A DNA stretch of 64,000 nucleotides, taken from positions 442,484,028 to 442,548,027 of the forward strand of contig CM042688.1 of assembly GCA_023614405.1 (NCBI GenBank), read 5' to 3'. Positions within the stretch are counted from its first letter, which is position 1; every line of letters starts with the position of its first letter. This document shows, in pieces, positions 11,310-22,486 of this stretch. A program made the position numbers and the translations under genes. Source of the stretch: Avena insularis (lineage: Eukaryota; Streptophyta; Magnoliopsida; Poales; Poaceae). Under the pieces are notes generated by a model. That model saw nothing but the letters and a program-made list of their open reading frames with translations, had not been told where the DNA came from and did not search any database.

Positions 11310-13026
11310 CTACACTTCCTCAAGTTCTTCGTCTTCGCGCTGCTCTTCCTCCAATTCTGGCTGAGAAGCCTTATTTTCTGCCACCGAGGTGTGAACATAG
11401 ACAAGATCATGTGGAACTGGGTTTTTGCACAACCTCTTGATATGGCCGAATCCTCCACACCGTTTGCATTTCCTTTTCCTAGCTCCTAGCCTTGAACCTT
11501 TATCAATGGAGGCTTCGATCCTTAGCTTTCTAGGCCTCCCAGGTGGCCTCCTAAGAACTGGTGGTTGAAGTTTGAACCCTGGATCGACAATCTCCCAATC
11601 ATTTTCATCAGCCATAGGTGGTATGTTTTCTGCATAAGTTGCAGCAAACTTGTCCACGGAGAAATAGTTGTCAACATAGTTCTCTATTTCAGCTCCGCTA
11701 CCTCTAACCTTTAAGATGATGTACAGTGCATGGTGACATAGAAGACCAGTAATCTGCCACTTCTTACATGAACAAGTACTATTTCCAATGTCTACAGTGT
11801 ACCTCCGTTCAGTTCCACACTTGTATTCTGCATAAACCTCAGCCAATATACTAGAACTTCTGACCATCCTCATCTTTATCGTTCTCATTGCCCTGGTTCT
11901 TGCATTCAGTAACATAACCACCTTTTGAACTATTTTATGGCCTAAAAAATTTCTTGCATAAATTCTTTGCCTTAAATCTATCTTCACCATTATGCACTAT
12001 CTTATTGCATCCAACAAAATAACAATTGCAAGTGTCTTTATGCTCGAAATCTTAGCATTGAAACTCTCTGCCAAATTATTGCAAACAAAATCCACCTTGC
12101 TTAACTCACCAAACTTGCTTCTGGCCCATAGCCTGGTGTGATGTTCTTCAAGGTATTTTTTTCACCTTTGGCACTACATACATGTTCTGCGAGTAAGTAG
12201 CATGCGTGTTTGGGGTGTATGTATATGCTAATCGCCACAAGTCCTCTTCAAAGATCTTTCCTTCGAACTTCTTCATGAAGTTAGTAGCGAGGTGTCGCAT
12301 GCATTACCTATGCTCAACCTTAGGAAACACGGCATCAACAGCATTCTCAAGACCCTTGCATGCACCAGTGTGTATCACCAAGCCTTCAGGGTGACCAATT
12401 ATTGCATGTAGTCTCTGCATGAACCATGTCCAGCTTTCATTTGATTACCCTCAACAATAGCATAAACTACGGGTAGAATCCAATTATGCGCGTCTAATGC
12501 ACAAGCAGAAGCAACATGTCCCCTGAACTTCCCTATTAAAGAGGTTGCGTCTATTGCCAAGTATGGCCTATAGCCATCCAGGAACCTCTTCTAGCATGCC
12601 TTCAGGCATACAAAACATCTCCTAAAGCATTTCTTATCTGCCTGCTTATACCTGACCCCCCTTGAGACATTTTCTCTTCCTTTCACAATCTCGTAATCGA
12701 TGCCAACAACACTACCAGGTGATGTTTTCTCTACCTCAGCTTTGAAACAACAACATGTGAAAACTGTCATTTCACTTGCCTTAAATGAAGTCTAGAGCCA
12801 TCTTCTTCCTATAAAAGACTCTATGGTAAGGAATCAGAACGTTAAACTTTTTGCTAATCTTTGCTCTGAGTTCAGCAGGTCCAATGTTATGGTCCTGCCT
12901 CACCCAGTCAAGTATAGTACCAACAATCCACTTGTTAGTCGTCAGTCTAATTTTATCACTTAAATAAGTATTAGGGTAGTTGTGTTTCTTCGTGTTTACT
13001 TTGACCTCCATTCGATAAGAATCCAA
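11310..13026 (-). pseudogene. MULE (MuDR-type) transposase, degenerate
   Basis: The pieces run in the expected MuDR order on the minus strand. At 13,026-12,781 is the conserved N-terminal block containing NIGPAELRAKI and YHRVFYRKK. Around 12,600-12,450 is the DDE core start PYLAIDATSLIGKFRG, which holds the first catalytic Asp. About 12,445-12,310, in another frame, is a W-FMQRLHAIIGHPEGL stretch. At 11,990-11,310 (226 codons) is a SWIM zinc finger (CSC-x9-LCHH) followed by a CX2CX4HX4C zinc knuckle and an acidic C-terminus. The core is broken by a frameshift near 12,445 and several stops, and the place of the second Asp reads HTGACKGLE, with Gly. The protein would cut and join DNA in the nucleus; this copy cannot. 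I did not find the element's terminal inverted repeats. Confidence 0.85.
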
Positions 13027-13077
13027 ATAAATTAGAGCTAATTATTAGCAGAATAAATATGAGAAAGACTGAAACTA

Positions 13078-16000
13078 AATATAGAAAATCGCTTGTTGTT
13101 TCTATCTTTGTGCATCATTATCATGATAGCATGCTCATGTCAACATGCCACATTGCATTTGAGCATCATCGTCATCCTGCATTTTCTGTCTCTAACAATA
13201 TTTCGCTAAAAACCTATTTTTGTTTTCTAAGTATATCCCTCTCATCTTCATTGTAATATTCCTTCTTGTCCCTATTTTAAATCTCTATAAACAGTTTTAT
13301 TACGACAAGTAAAGTTTGTGTAAAAATCTTCTTCACATGTTTTCTATCTTGTTTTTATCTCCCTCCGAAACTCTGAATATTCAAGAGTATTTAAAGTCAA
13401 TTTTAAAAGGACAATCTAGTTGAGCCTTTTTCCTTGACTGAACCTAGCCTGAAGTCAACCATGCGTTCACAGCATGTTGTGCTCGTGGGCCATCCACCGG
13501 CCATGTTTTGTCTAGTCTGAACCTGAGGACTTATCTGAACCTGGAACAACCAAACCAGGCGACCAACCCCTGTTCCTCTTCTCCCAAACTGGACACGTGA
13601 GAGCACCATGCCTTGCTCGTGCTCGTCCCACCATCTTGCCTCCTGGCTATCAAAATAAGTAGCTGCAACCTCCCCTCTTCCCAACCACTCCTCCCATCCC
13701 CATCCAGATCTCCTCACCCTCTTCATCCCCACCCCGGCTGAACCCTAGACGCCACGGCTGCCACCTCTTCTACCTCTCTATCCCGTTGGGCTCTGCTGTT
13801 GGAGCTGTCACCGCTATGCAGAGAAGCGACCCTTCGATCTACTGTTGTTGTATGGTACCCGGAGCAAGGAGGAGCAGGACAGTGCACCAACGCCGCGTCC
13901 TTGTTGTCCCCGTGCACCTGCAGAACGCTGTCGCCGCCCTCGCTGTCGTGCTGCCGTCCTCGTCAACTCCAGCAACCGTCGCTCCTCTAGGAGCTCGAGG
14001 GTGAGCTCCTCATCCTTACCCTCTTCTCCCTGGCCTGTGTCGTGTCCCTTAGCGTCGTCATTCTTCTGTGGAACACTCTCGATGCACCGCTATATAGACG
14101 CCATATCCGATGCTCTGCTTGCCTCCAGCCATGTCCGCGGCGTCCTAGAGCTTCCCCGCGACCTAGCTCGTCTCTTGGGTCACCGAAGCGTCAGTATCCA
14201 ACGCTAGTTCTGAGTCCCCATCCGCTGTCCGCCGCCATCTGCGTCTTTCCATCTCCGTGCTCTTAACTGTCAGAGTTGGTTCAGTTTCATCAGGCTCGCA
14301 CGCACGTCGCACACAAACACCCTAGCGCCACCAGTAGCTGGACACCGTCGTCGCCTCTGCCGTTGTTGGAAACCATGGTCAGCAGCATGTCAGTGTCGAC
14401 CTGGCCCAAATCGTCGCTCGCGCATGGACTCCGCGCGCATGCGCTGTGCAGCACCGCACGTCTCTATTCAATCAACTAGCTAGTTCTGTACCTGATCTTT
14501 GATCCACCTGCTTATCTTAGAACGATATATCCACCTAGCTAGCTATGCATGCCTAGGTCTGATCGATGCAGTCTGAATCTTGTTTTAAGTCGCCTGAACC
14601 TGTCAAGTCTATCGATTGTTTCAAATTTCAGACAACATAAACTAGTTGGTTTTGGAATAACTAAAATCTGATCGGTCCATCCGTTTGATTCAAACAAAAT
14701 GTGTTTGGAGGACAACAGTTTGTGAAGGACGCAACGGCAGCATCTGTTTAACTTTTGATAAATTAAATTTTGACCAAATATTAAATGTTTTTCTACATAA
14801 GTAAGACTTGATTTTAGCCTAACTTTTGTTGTATATCTCCAAACTTCATAAATAAGATGTCTAAATCGATTAGATAAATGAGAGGAACCCAAATCTGCAT
14901 TCATTCATGGCATTTGAGCACTGTATCACATCTTTACCAAAATGTTATGCAAACAAATAATAATAAAATGTGGCCATTTAATTTTATATTTCCCAAGAAT
15001 TTGTTTGTTGGCCACTTAAACATTATCCGCTAGTGTCATTGGGTCATGTTGCATCATATTATCTTGCCATGTCATGCATCATGCCACGATCATGCTGGAT
15101 CCTTTGTATTGGTGGTAATTGTTGCATTGTTCGTTTTTCTAGTGTTTTGCTTCTTCACTGGATAGGACGATGAGTTGATGCGAGTTGCGACAAGCCTTCG
15201 GGTGCTCCGACATTGTTTTCCGGGCGAGCAATCTCCCCCTTTCTACCTATAGTCTTTACTTCCTCCTGTTGATCTATTGCTATCCGTATCGCGATGCTTT
15301 AGTTTCCGTGCACCATTTATATTCCTTGCAGCCTCAATATTGCCTTGGACACAACCTATTGCCTGTTGTTTGATAGATAGTCGGCCTTGCGAGTCGTAGT
15401 TGCTTGCTCAGGTGCTACTTCGCGTCGTTGTTGTTCCATCGTTGTTGGAAAGTTGGCACATGCTTAATGGTGGAGATGATCATGACTTTAATTTCAACTG
15501 ATAATTAAAATACTGGGAATAGATATAACTAATGCAGAGGTACCGGTGGGCAATAGCTAATATTTGGTTCTTCCACGCTCACTTGTGTCCCGTAGGCCCC
15601 GAGTACTTGATACTTGTTCCTTGACTATTTGCACTATCCACATACGTGAGACTCTATGAATCCCCCTTTGCCTGAGCTTGATTCACACTTTATTTCTTAG
15701 GGCCACAAACTAGTTTGGGGCTTTATTACTATCCTGTACTTATGCCATGCTTTACTGCTTTATTTATGATTGTGCATGGAGCACCTGTACTGTTTAGGAA
15801 TCGTGCAATGTTTTTGCGGTATCGACAAGCCCAGTCACACTTTCAGGTTTCCAGTCATTTAGAGCCATTGACACAAACCTTGGGTCCGTCTCGGAGCCGG
15901 CCAACTTCGTTGCGGGTAGCTTAATGGGGTGCCCCCCTGAAGTAATTTATGAATCCTGTGAATGCTTTGTCATGAGACCTCGTTGCGTTTTATTTGGTTC

Positions 16001-17025
16001 TTCCTGAGGTTGATCGTGTGTGTGTTGCTATTTGTGCACCCCTACAGTGTAAATCTTTCTAAAAGCCGTGTCCGCGGTTATGGACGACTTGGAGCACAGT
16101 ATCTCGATCATATACAAGCATAACTAAAGTAGTGCTATAAATTTGACTTTGACATGTCTAGTAATCAGATTCACTACAACAGAATGAGTAAATAAAAGTG
16201 CCAACAACTGCTGGTTTTGGGAGATCTCATGCTATTTGTATCTGACTAGTAAGTATTGCAACCACAATGGAATGGTTAACTAAAACTATCCGTTGCTTAT
16301 GTTATCAGGATGACTCGTGCTATCTATATCTGACTAGTAAGTGTTGCAACTATAATGGAATGAATAAAAGTGCCAACTATGTGAGTTCCTCGTTTTGACT
16401 TCCTCGTGTGGTCTCGAGGGGGAAATACCAGGATGGGTATGTTTTGGTGTTACTATCTGGTTGGATCCGAATAGGTCTTTCTTACCCCTCTCTAATGGCC
16501 GACAGTTGAATCGAGTCTCTATATATTGTTTAGTGCATGCTGCGCTGCCGCTTCAGTCCACCATACCTATGTAGGCGAGAGCCACCGAATTATAGACTCG
16601 TCGTGTACTGGCCTCAGTACTGACCGCTCTCTTTTTCCTTTGCTCTTTGCCGGCACCCCTTTTGTTTTAGCAGGTTTGAGATCGATGTTGTTAGCAGGGT
16701 TACCCTTCCGGCTTGGCCTAGGCAGGTTTATGGACTCCATTGGTTATTCTTCAGGGCTCTTAGCCCCATTTGTATCTTATCCGTACTCGGATGTTGTATC
16801 GTTTTCAAGGTGATTTGGATCTTTGTATTGTATATCTGTATTTTTGACTTATGGGGTCGTTGTTGTATATATATGTTTCTGTGGGTTCCATCGTGGACTA
16901 TTGTGTAATGTTATTACTTCGTTTTCAACCCGCACGCAAGTGCCTGGTGGGCATCATTGAATTATTTCTATGCGGTTTGGCGGGAATCACTAAAACTTGC
17001 ATAGGGCCGATCCTAGGGTGTTACA
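13078..17025 (+). mobile_element. Long Ty3-type LTR, family X, copy 2 (5' end truncated)
   Basis: The right end is CCTAGGGTGTTACA at 17,025, a typical plant Ty3 LTR end. The left end at about 13,078 (TAGAAAATCGCTTGTTGTTT) lacks about 30 bp that the fragment at 60,010 still has (TGTAGCACCCC...), so it is slightly truncated. The 15,540-16,140 part is the inverse of 740-1,340. A GC-rich block (13,640-14,470) begins after an ATAAGTAG motif and an AACCCTA context, which looks like a promoter and leader. No gag or pol is attached, so it is a solo or orphan LTR. Open frames here are not convincing genes. Confidence 0.65.
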
Positions 17026-17633
17026 GTATGGCACCTTCTCCGGGCTCCAGACCTCCAAAGCTTTGCACCCCACTTCCTCTTCCCATGTTTTGTTCTCCTC
17101 TGTGCTCTCTAGACTTGAAGGAGAATCCGTGTTCTCCAGCCGAGAAGGACCCATCTCTATGTTCTCAAGCCGCATAGGATCCATCTCCGAGAAGAATCAG
17201 GATCACCAACATCGTTGGGCACCTAACCCAACTCCTAACTCTCGGTTTTTGTTTCCAGACTACTTTGTCTGCGGTGGGCGGCAAGGAGGCAGGCGGGGAG
17301 GGAGGCTGGGAGGAGGAGAGGTGGGAGAAACGATGGCCCAAGGAGGAGGGAGGAGGCGAGGCGGGACCCGGAGGAGTGGAGCGGAGATTGTTGCAAAAAA
17401 CATGGAAAATTGCATAATAACGTGTTGGTGGGTGGCACTAGTCCTCGAGCCTGGGATGCGCGCCATTGACGGTGGAGGAGGCGGGCCCGCCAGTCAGAAA
17501 ACATGCCACATCATCATCCCCTATTTCTGATTCCCTTAAAAAAACATGCCACGTCGTCATCCCCTGTTTTTGATGGTGTTGCTACAATTCGACGGTACAT
17601 AGTGGCATAGAAATAATATCATGTAAACATAAG
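17026..17633. other. Unassigned stretch, no gene supported
   Basis: This segment lies between the long LTR and the 488-bp solo LTR. It has a purine-rich GGAGG-type tract (17,275-17,390) and a small imperfect duplication built on AAACATGCCACATCATCATC (about 17,500 and 17,545). Several overlapping frames are open only because of the biased composition. I recognise nothing in it. Confidence 0.5.
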
Positions 17634-17638
17634 GGTAT

Positions 17639-18126
17639 TGACGAGGGTTTAACTCATCAATGCCCATTGTTATGGACTTGGGTTTTGGAGAAGGAGGGAG
17701 CGCTGAAGACATCTATCGGCTAGCAAAGAAGCACACATGGGACAAAGATTTACCCAGGTTCAGGCCTCGTAGAGGTCCCTACTCCTGCTTGTCTGCTCGT
17801 GGAATTATCGAAGGAATCGATGATTACAATGGTATGCAGATGCAATCTGGCGAGGGTTGTGGAAAATAGGGTTACGTGTGTCCTCCTCCCCGCCCCCTCC
17901 TAGCCCTTATATAGATAGGCTAGGTCTCGGGTAGCAGGTCGAGTCAGTTACAAGTTAGGGTTTTCCCCTTCAAACTTTCTATCTTTAGTTTCTTCTTGTT
18001 CTTCAAGCAATCGAGAGTCCGTAGGTTACTCGAGTCCTTCGTTTTGGGCCTTGGCGACACCGTGGGCCTGTACGCATTTAGACCGTATATACCAAGCTCG
18101 AGTACCTGTAGGGTATACCCATGTCA
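17639..18126 (+). mobile_element. 488-bp solo LTR with target duplication
   Basis: The segment starts TGACGAGGGTTTAAC and ends ACCCATGTCA, and is flanked by the 5-bp repeat GGTAT (17,634-17,638 and 18,127-18,131). A TATATAGA box at 17,908-17,915 gives its direction as rightward. Size, TG/CA ends and 5-bp duplication indicate an LTR retrotransposon solo LTR. I suspect a Ty3 Tat-type family but cannot name it. It sits about 310 bp upstream of the start of the split ORF at 18,438. Confidence 0.8.
17908..17915 (+). promoter_or_regulatory. TATA box of the 488-bp solo LTR
   Basis: TATATAGA follows CCCTCCTAGCCC and precedes GGCTAGGTCTCGG, the usual LTR promoter arrangement. It could drive transcription toward the ORF at 18,438. 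Confidence 0.5.
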
Positions 18127-18131
18127 GGTAT

Positions 18132-18437
18132 AGTCATCAATATGTTTAAAATGGAACCCGGTTTGTTTGGTCTCCTACCTGTCCTGGTACATTGCCCGAT
18201 CAGGTGGATAGCCACGACCGATCTTTTTAATACGTTCGCATTCTTATGCTGAGAAGGGAAATAAAGATTGAGAGGTTAATGCAACGAGTGTCGAATTATT
18301 ACCCTCTCAGGAAATGGGAGATGATTATTTTCACACATGCCTGGAGTCCAAACATACTGTCAGTCTGTCACTCCCCTTCTCTGACAAACCACAGTTCCTC
18401 TTGCGCAGCTCCACCATGACGCACCACCTAGGGTAAC
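18132..18437 (+). other. Sequence between solo LTR and split ORF
   Basis: About 300 bp of ordinary-looking sequence turns CT-rich (CTCCCCTTCTCTGACAAACC) just before the ATG at 18,438, as a 5' untranslated region might. No clear TATA box was found outside the LTR. A short upstream ATG frame (from 18,417) ends quickly. Confidence 0.3.
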
Positions 18438-18580
18438 ATGGCCCCGCCTAAGCAGCCGCCGCCGTCACCATGGCAGCTAGTGAAACTAGGGTATTTAGCC
18501 CCTCTAAGGCAGGCCAAGAAGCTCTACTTGAAGGCCAGTCTCCCATTGCCCTTCTAGGCAGGTGATTTCGCCGAACATGC
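18438..18580 (+). pseudogene. Possible host ORF, 5' part, split by element A
   Basis: ATG at 18,438 begins MAPPKQPPPSPWQLVK and runs 39 codons to a TAG at 18,555-18,557. The same frame continues to the CATGC duplication and, when one duplication copy is removed, reads on without a shift into the Ala/Arg-rich ORF at 28,983-29,400. I do not recognise the protein. The Pro-rich start and basic body resemble many small uncharacterised grass proteins. It may be a degraded gene or a gene fragment; the internal stop predates or follows the insertion. Confidence 0.35.
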
Positions 18581-19281
18581 TGAAATGGATCGTATGGGCA
18601 CCTAGAGGGGGGGTGAATAGGTGCTACACCAATTTTTAATTCTTTTTCAATTTTAGGCTTAGCACAAAGGTAAATTCTCTAGATAAACTAATGTGTGGAA
18701 TTTCCCTATATGCAAACCTATCTACTAGCGAGTAAGGAGCGAGTGGAAGAGGAACGAGTGAACCGAAGTGAAGCACGCGGAGACACAGGATTTGTTTGAC
18801 CGCAGTTCCTTCCTTGTTAAGGGAAGTACGTCTGTGTTGGAGGGGTGGGCGGTACTAAGACCACCACGCCACAAAAGGCCTCATCCTGTTCTCCGATGGA
18901 TCTCGCCAGCCTGATCCACCTTCCACTATAGGTACCCTTTGATGCGGGCACCGGCGCCTTTACACAACTAGCGGGGCAACAACTCCACAACAACTTGGAG
19001 GCTCCCGAAATGACAACTAGCTGCCACAAGAACAAAGTTGTCAAACACAATAACAAGATCTAGGTATTGACAAGAATACTAGATCAGGGATTTCTCCAAG
19101 TGAATGGAGAGGAGTTGAAGCGCTTGATTCTTGATGTTGATGATGAACTTCTCCTCCTTCAATTACACCAAAGATCAAGACCTTCGAGTGGTTGAAGTGG
19201 GAGATTGAGAATGAGAGCTCTTGCACAAGGTCTGGTCAATTTCGAATGAATCAACAGTTCTGATTGTTGGGGAAGAAGGGG

Positions 19282-19289
19282 TACTTATA
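19282..19289 (-). promoter_or_regulatory. Element A LTR TATA box
   Basis: TATAAGTA on the minus strand lies inside GGGGGTATAAGTACCCC. It is repeated exactly at 28,426-28,433 and 62,881-62,888. Transcription would start about 30 bp downstream, near 19,250, placing all palindromes upstream, in U3. Confidence 0.6.
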
Positions 19290-19322
19290 CCCCCTTCCAA
19301 AAACCAGCCGTTGCACATTTTG

Positions 19323-19772
19323 GGGGCCGGGTTATCCGGCCAAAGTGAGGGCCGGATTATTCGGCCTGGGGAAAACACCGCCCTAGACTTGGAATATCCG
19401 GCAGATAATCCGCCCCCTCACAGAGCGTCACGCCGAGCTTGCCCTTGATCAACTTCTGGGGGCCAAATTATCCGGTCCTATGCGAAGGCCGGATTATCCG
19501 GCCTGGGGAAGAAAAACCGCCCCAGTTCGGATTTTCCAGGAGAAAATCCGACCGGATACCGAGCGACACGCCTTGGCTCCTTTTGCTCGAAAACTGGGGG
19601 CTGGATTATCCGGCCCTTGTGAAACCCGGATTATCCGGCCTGGGGAGGAAAAACCGCCCCAGTTAGGATTTTTCGGGAGAAAATCCGACTGGACACAGAG
19701 TGACGCGCCTTGGCTTCCTTGAGAGATGAGGTAGGCCGGATTATCCGGCCCTTGGAGGGGTGGATTATCCGG
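19323..19772. repeat. Palindrome-bearing tandem repeats in U3
   Basis: About three and a half tandem units of roughly 137 bp each hold a pair of GGCCGGATTATCCGGCC-like palindromes (8-bp arms around one base). After the pair comes a second inverted motif, GGATTTTCC...GAAAATCC. Good copies start near 19,323, 19,350, 19,486, 19,604, 19,625, 19,733 and 19,757. The arms are rich in CG and CCG/CGG sites, so they are methylation targets. The same motif occurs at 22,033-22,073, 22,445-22,486 and 24,835-25,066 of this element. Confidence 0.9.
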
Positions 19773-19873
19773 CCCCCCTCAAAACTTCCTGCACACTTAG
19801 CACACATGAAAAGTCTCCATAGTATTGTTATCTAACACGCAAAACATAGGAAAACATGAAATGTTCTTTCAAT

Positions 19874-19887
19874 CTCCCCCTTTTTGG
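19874..19887 (-). other. Element A polypurine tract
   Basis: CCAAAAAGGGGGAG on the minus strand is followed by AT and the LTR start TGAAAG. This is the plus-strand primer site for reverse transcription and the arrangement typical of Sireviruses. A second purine run with the same core lies near 20,358-20,392. Confidence 0.75.
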
Positions 19888-20420
19888 TGTTAGATCACAA
19901 TACCAGGATTTGCAGGAGAAAGACACAAGACAAACAGAGATAACTATGAAAGAGACTCCCCCTCAATGTGTGCATAATAGAGTTTTGCATTGGAATACAA
20001 ATGCACACAAATAGGTGAATCTATTCCATAGACAAAAGGGCAAAAACACATACCACCGAAGTAGAGAATAGGCATCCTTGACATAAATCACAATTATTAC
20101 TGGATAACCATTATGAGTGCGCGCCTTCCGTGATAAACCTCCAGCAATAGGATATGAATAAATATAACCATGAGCATAATCCACGATATGAAGACCATAG
20201 GTATCATCCAGACAACCACATAAATTCTCAACCACAAATCACAAACCACGAATTTAAAAGTTCAACGCTAAATGGGCATAAGCAGGAAATAATGAATAGA
20301 AAAGCGCAAGTGCTTATGCCCGACCCATGCAAATCCACGGACAACCTAATAGAACTACTTCTCCCCCTTTAGCATCGAGACACCAAAAAGGGAGAAGAGC
20401 GATGCTAGTGCCCCATGGGA
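19888..20420 (-). other. Element A 3' untranslated region
   Basis: This is non-coding sequence between the env-like stop codon and the polypurine tract. It is almost identical to 63,445-63,978 in copy B, so the 90-codon frame open in both is explained by recent copying and shows no recognisable protein. Confidence 0.7.
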
Positions 20421-22242
20421 TCACTCATCGTAGTCCTCGTCCGCGTCCTCGTCCTCTTCTTCATTCTCTTCCTCATCCTCATCTTCAAGCTCCTCAGTGT
20501 CACCTTCCTCATCTTCATCATCAGCAGCAGGCGCAGATGGGAACAAGTGACGCTCCAGCTCACCATAGGTCAACCCGGAGGAAGAGTTCCACCGAGCATA
20601 CGGAGTGGGAGGTGTAGGAGCCGGAGGAGCACCCGAAGCGCCAGACACATGGTGGAGAATGAGCTGCTAGGAGTGAGCCAACTCATGGCGCTGCCTGTAA
20701 GCCTCGTACTGACCCTTGCGCGTGTCCACGCCCATGCAGAGAATGTGACGCTGGAACCAGTTCAGCTGCTTGATCTCACGGGCCATGGGAGGTACAGGCG
20801 GCCTGCGAGCATCCCTCATGAGGCCCTCAGGAGCAGAGGAGGGGTGAGAGGTCTTCCGAACCTTGTTGTATATCTTCTTGGCCTTGTGCATCGAGTCAAT
20901 GTGGAACTCCTCAGCAGGAAGCAGGTGGTGGATGAGCATCATAATGTAGGGCGCATAGGGAATGGACAGACGGTTGAACATAGCATCACACAGATAATGG
21001 TAAATGAAGTCCATGACATCCAACCTGTACTGCACTGACTCATCCTCACAAGAAGCAACTTCATGAGAAAATTGAAGTAGCTGAACAAGGTGACCACGGA
21101 TGCTGTCATTGTTGCCCCCACTCGGTGTAATAGAGTCATGGAAGAGACCCACCAAAGTAGCATAGATGGGAGCAAGACCAGCCACAATACCCACAATGCC
21201 ATTGTCCACAGTACACGGAGAGAGAGCAGCATCCTTGTTGGGCTTCAGCTGAGTGATGATGCGGTGACCACTGGCTCTATCCCTGCTGCGGAAGGAGTAC
21301 CCCAGAACCTCAGCAAACACGTGAAAATCAGCAGTCATGGGCCTGTCATGAGTTATCCACTTCATAGTGCGACGCTCATCACCACAAATCACCAGAGTGG
21401 AGAAGAATTGCTTCACCACCTCAGAGTTAAAGGAGCATTGGAGATACATGAGATGGTGCAGCCCTATCCTCTCAGCCACATACATTGCATCCACAAGATG
21501 CGCTTTCTCCAAAGCCCCAGCAAGTACCAGTGGGTGCATAGGCCTAATGTTCAGCCTGGCATAGATGTCTTCATAAATCCCTTTCTGTTCTGCACACCAA
21601 AACCGGGTATCCCCCAGCTCATCATCACGAGGCTGCTCATCAAACAAGTCACGGTGACGGATGGCAGAGTAGGAGACCGCATCCAGAGCCCTGTAGTTGA
21701 TCTTGGGCTCCTTGCCCTTCCTCTTGGACACCCTCTTCCGAGTCCTCTTGGATTGTTCAGCCATGCGCCTCTCTTCGTTCTTCGTTCTCCTCAATTCAGC
21801 TTCATCCACTAAGTGACCCTGTCCGTCGTCCCGAAAGTACTTGGTGCGAGGACGGCGCTTGTAGGTCTTGGAAACACCGGAACCACCTGTGAGGAGAATA
21901 AGGGCGATTGCATGGGGATAAGCATACACACAAGTCCAGGAGAGAGCATGGAAAAAGTAGTCAAAAATTTCATAGGTCAAAACTACTCAATACATACACC
22001 TGAGTGAAATTGAAGCAGACTTGAATCTGTCAGGCCGGATTATCCGGCCTGGCCAGGGGCGGATAATCCGGCCCTGGCAGAAATTTTTGATTTCACCAAG
22101 ATTGCATGCAAAAAAGTAGATCGGGCCTAGAAACTGCAAGACTATGATTTCTATGCGAAAACACATCCTTCTAGACAACGTTCCACCCAACAAGATACAC
22201 ATCTAGCCAAAGATGGGGAGAGAGGGAGTTACCCTCACTCAT
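20421..22242 (-). pseudogene. Env-like extra ORF of element A, spliced, one internal stop
   Basis: The main exon is 21,886-20,421, and a tiny first exon is proposed at 22,242-22,233 (ATGAGTGAGG). The proposed intron (22,232-21,887, 346 bp) starts GTAAC one base after the exon G or as GGTAAC, ends CTCCTCACAG, and joins the two exons in frame. The protein is about 491 residues. It has a basic N-terminus (RTRKRVSKRKGKEPK), a central region like the plant transposon-associated domain found in extra retrotransposon ORFs (FFSTLVICGDERRTMKW), and a very acidic C-terminal tail (DEDEEENEEEDEDADEDYDE). A TAG at 20,667-20,669 separates the tail from the body; the following codon is CAG. The label env-like reflects position only; no signal peptide or clear membrane anchor is seen. 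Its role is unknown. Confidence 0.65.
22033..22073. repeat. Palindrome pair inside the env-like intron
   Basis: GGCCGGATTATCCGGCC at 22,033-22,049 is followed by GGGCGGATAATCCGGCC at 22,057-22,073. Both lie in the proposed intron of the env-like gene and match the LTR motif. Confidence 0.85.
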
Positions 22243-22444
22243 TGGAGGAAGAACACGGAGGAGAAGGTGCAGGAGGCCGAGAAGAAGATCCGGGGAGGCT
22301 CGGAAAATCCGGTGGACGGAGAGGCTCCGGGGAGGGTGAGGGGCGGCAGGCGGCGGCTGGGGAGAAGGAGGGGGCTGGGGGAGAAGTGCTGCTCGTTATG
22401 AGCCCTTCTCCCCGAGCCCTGCCCTTTAAGATCAAATCCTCTAG

Positions 22445-22486
22445 GGCCGGATTATCCGGCCAATACTTGGGCCGGATTATCCGGCC
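22445..22486. repeat. Palindrome pair upstream of the env-like ATG
   Basis: Two perfect copies of GGCCGGATTATCCGGCC stand at 22,445-22,461 and 22,470-22,486, about 200 bp upstream of the env-like ATG on the minus strand. A GC- and CT-rich leader follows. The arrangement resembles the palindrome pair ahead of the LTR promoter. Confidence 0.9.

Larger units (their letters stand above)
18581..19871 (-). repeat. Element A 3' LTR, 1,291 bp
   Basis: On the minus strand it begins TGAAAGAACATTTCATG directly after GGGGGAGAT and ends TCTAGGTGCCCATACGATCC plus ATTTCA. U3 (about 19,871-19,260) holds the palindrome cluster and a TATA box. R and U5 (about 19,255-18,581) are missing from the 5' LTR remnant and from the copy B LTR. 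The ends outside the palindromes are about 97-99% identical to the 5' remnant by hand count. Confidence 0.88.

Noticed and set aside
13403..14479. Gene-like GC-rich block with overlapping frames
   Set aside because: It lies inside a long LTR, frames overlap on both strands and none shows a domain.
17660..17869. 69-codon frame starting MPIVMDLGFGEGG
   Set aside because: It lies wholly inside the 488-bp solo LTR and shows no domain.
20415..21812. Plus-strand frames of 207 and 240 codons
   Set aside because: Antisense shadows of the env-like ORF of element A.
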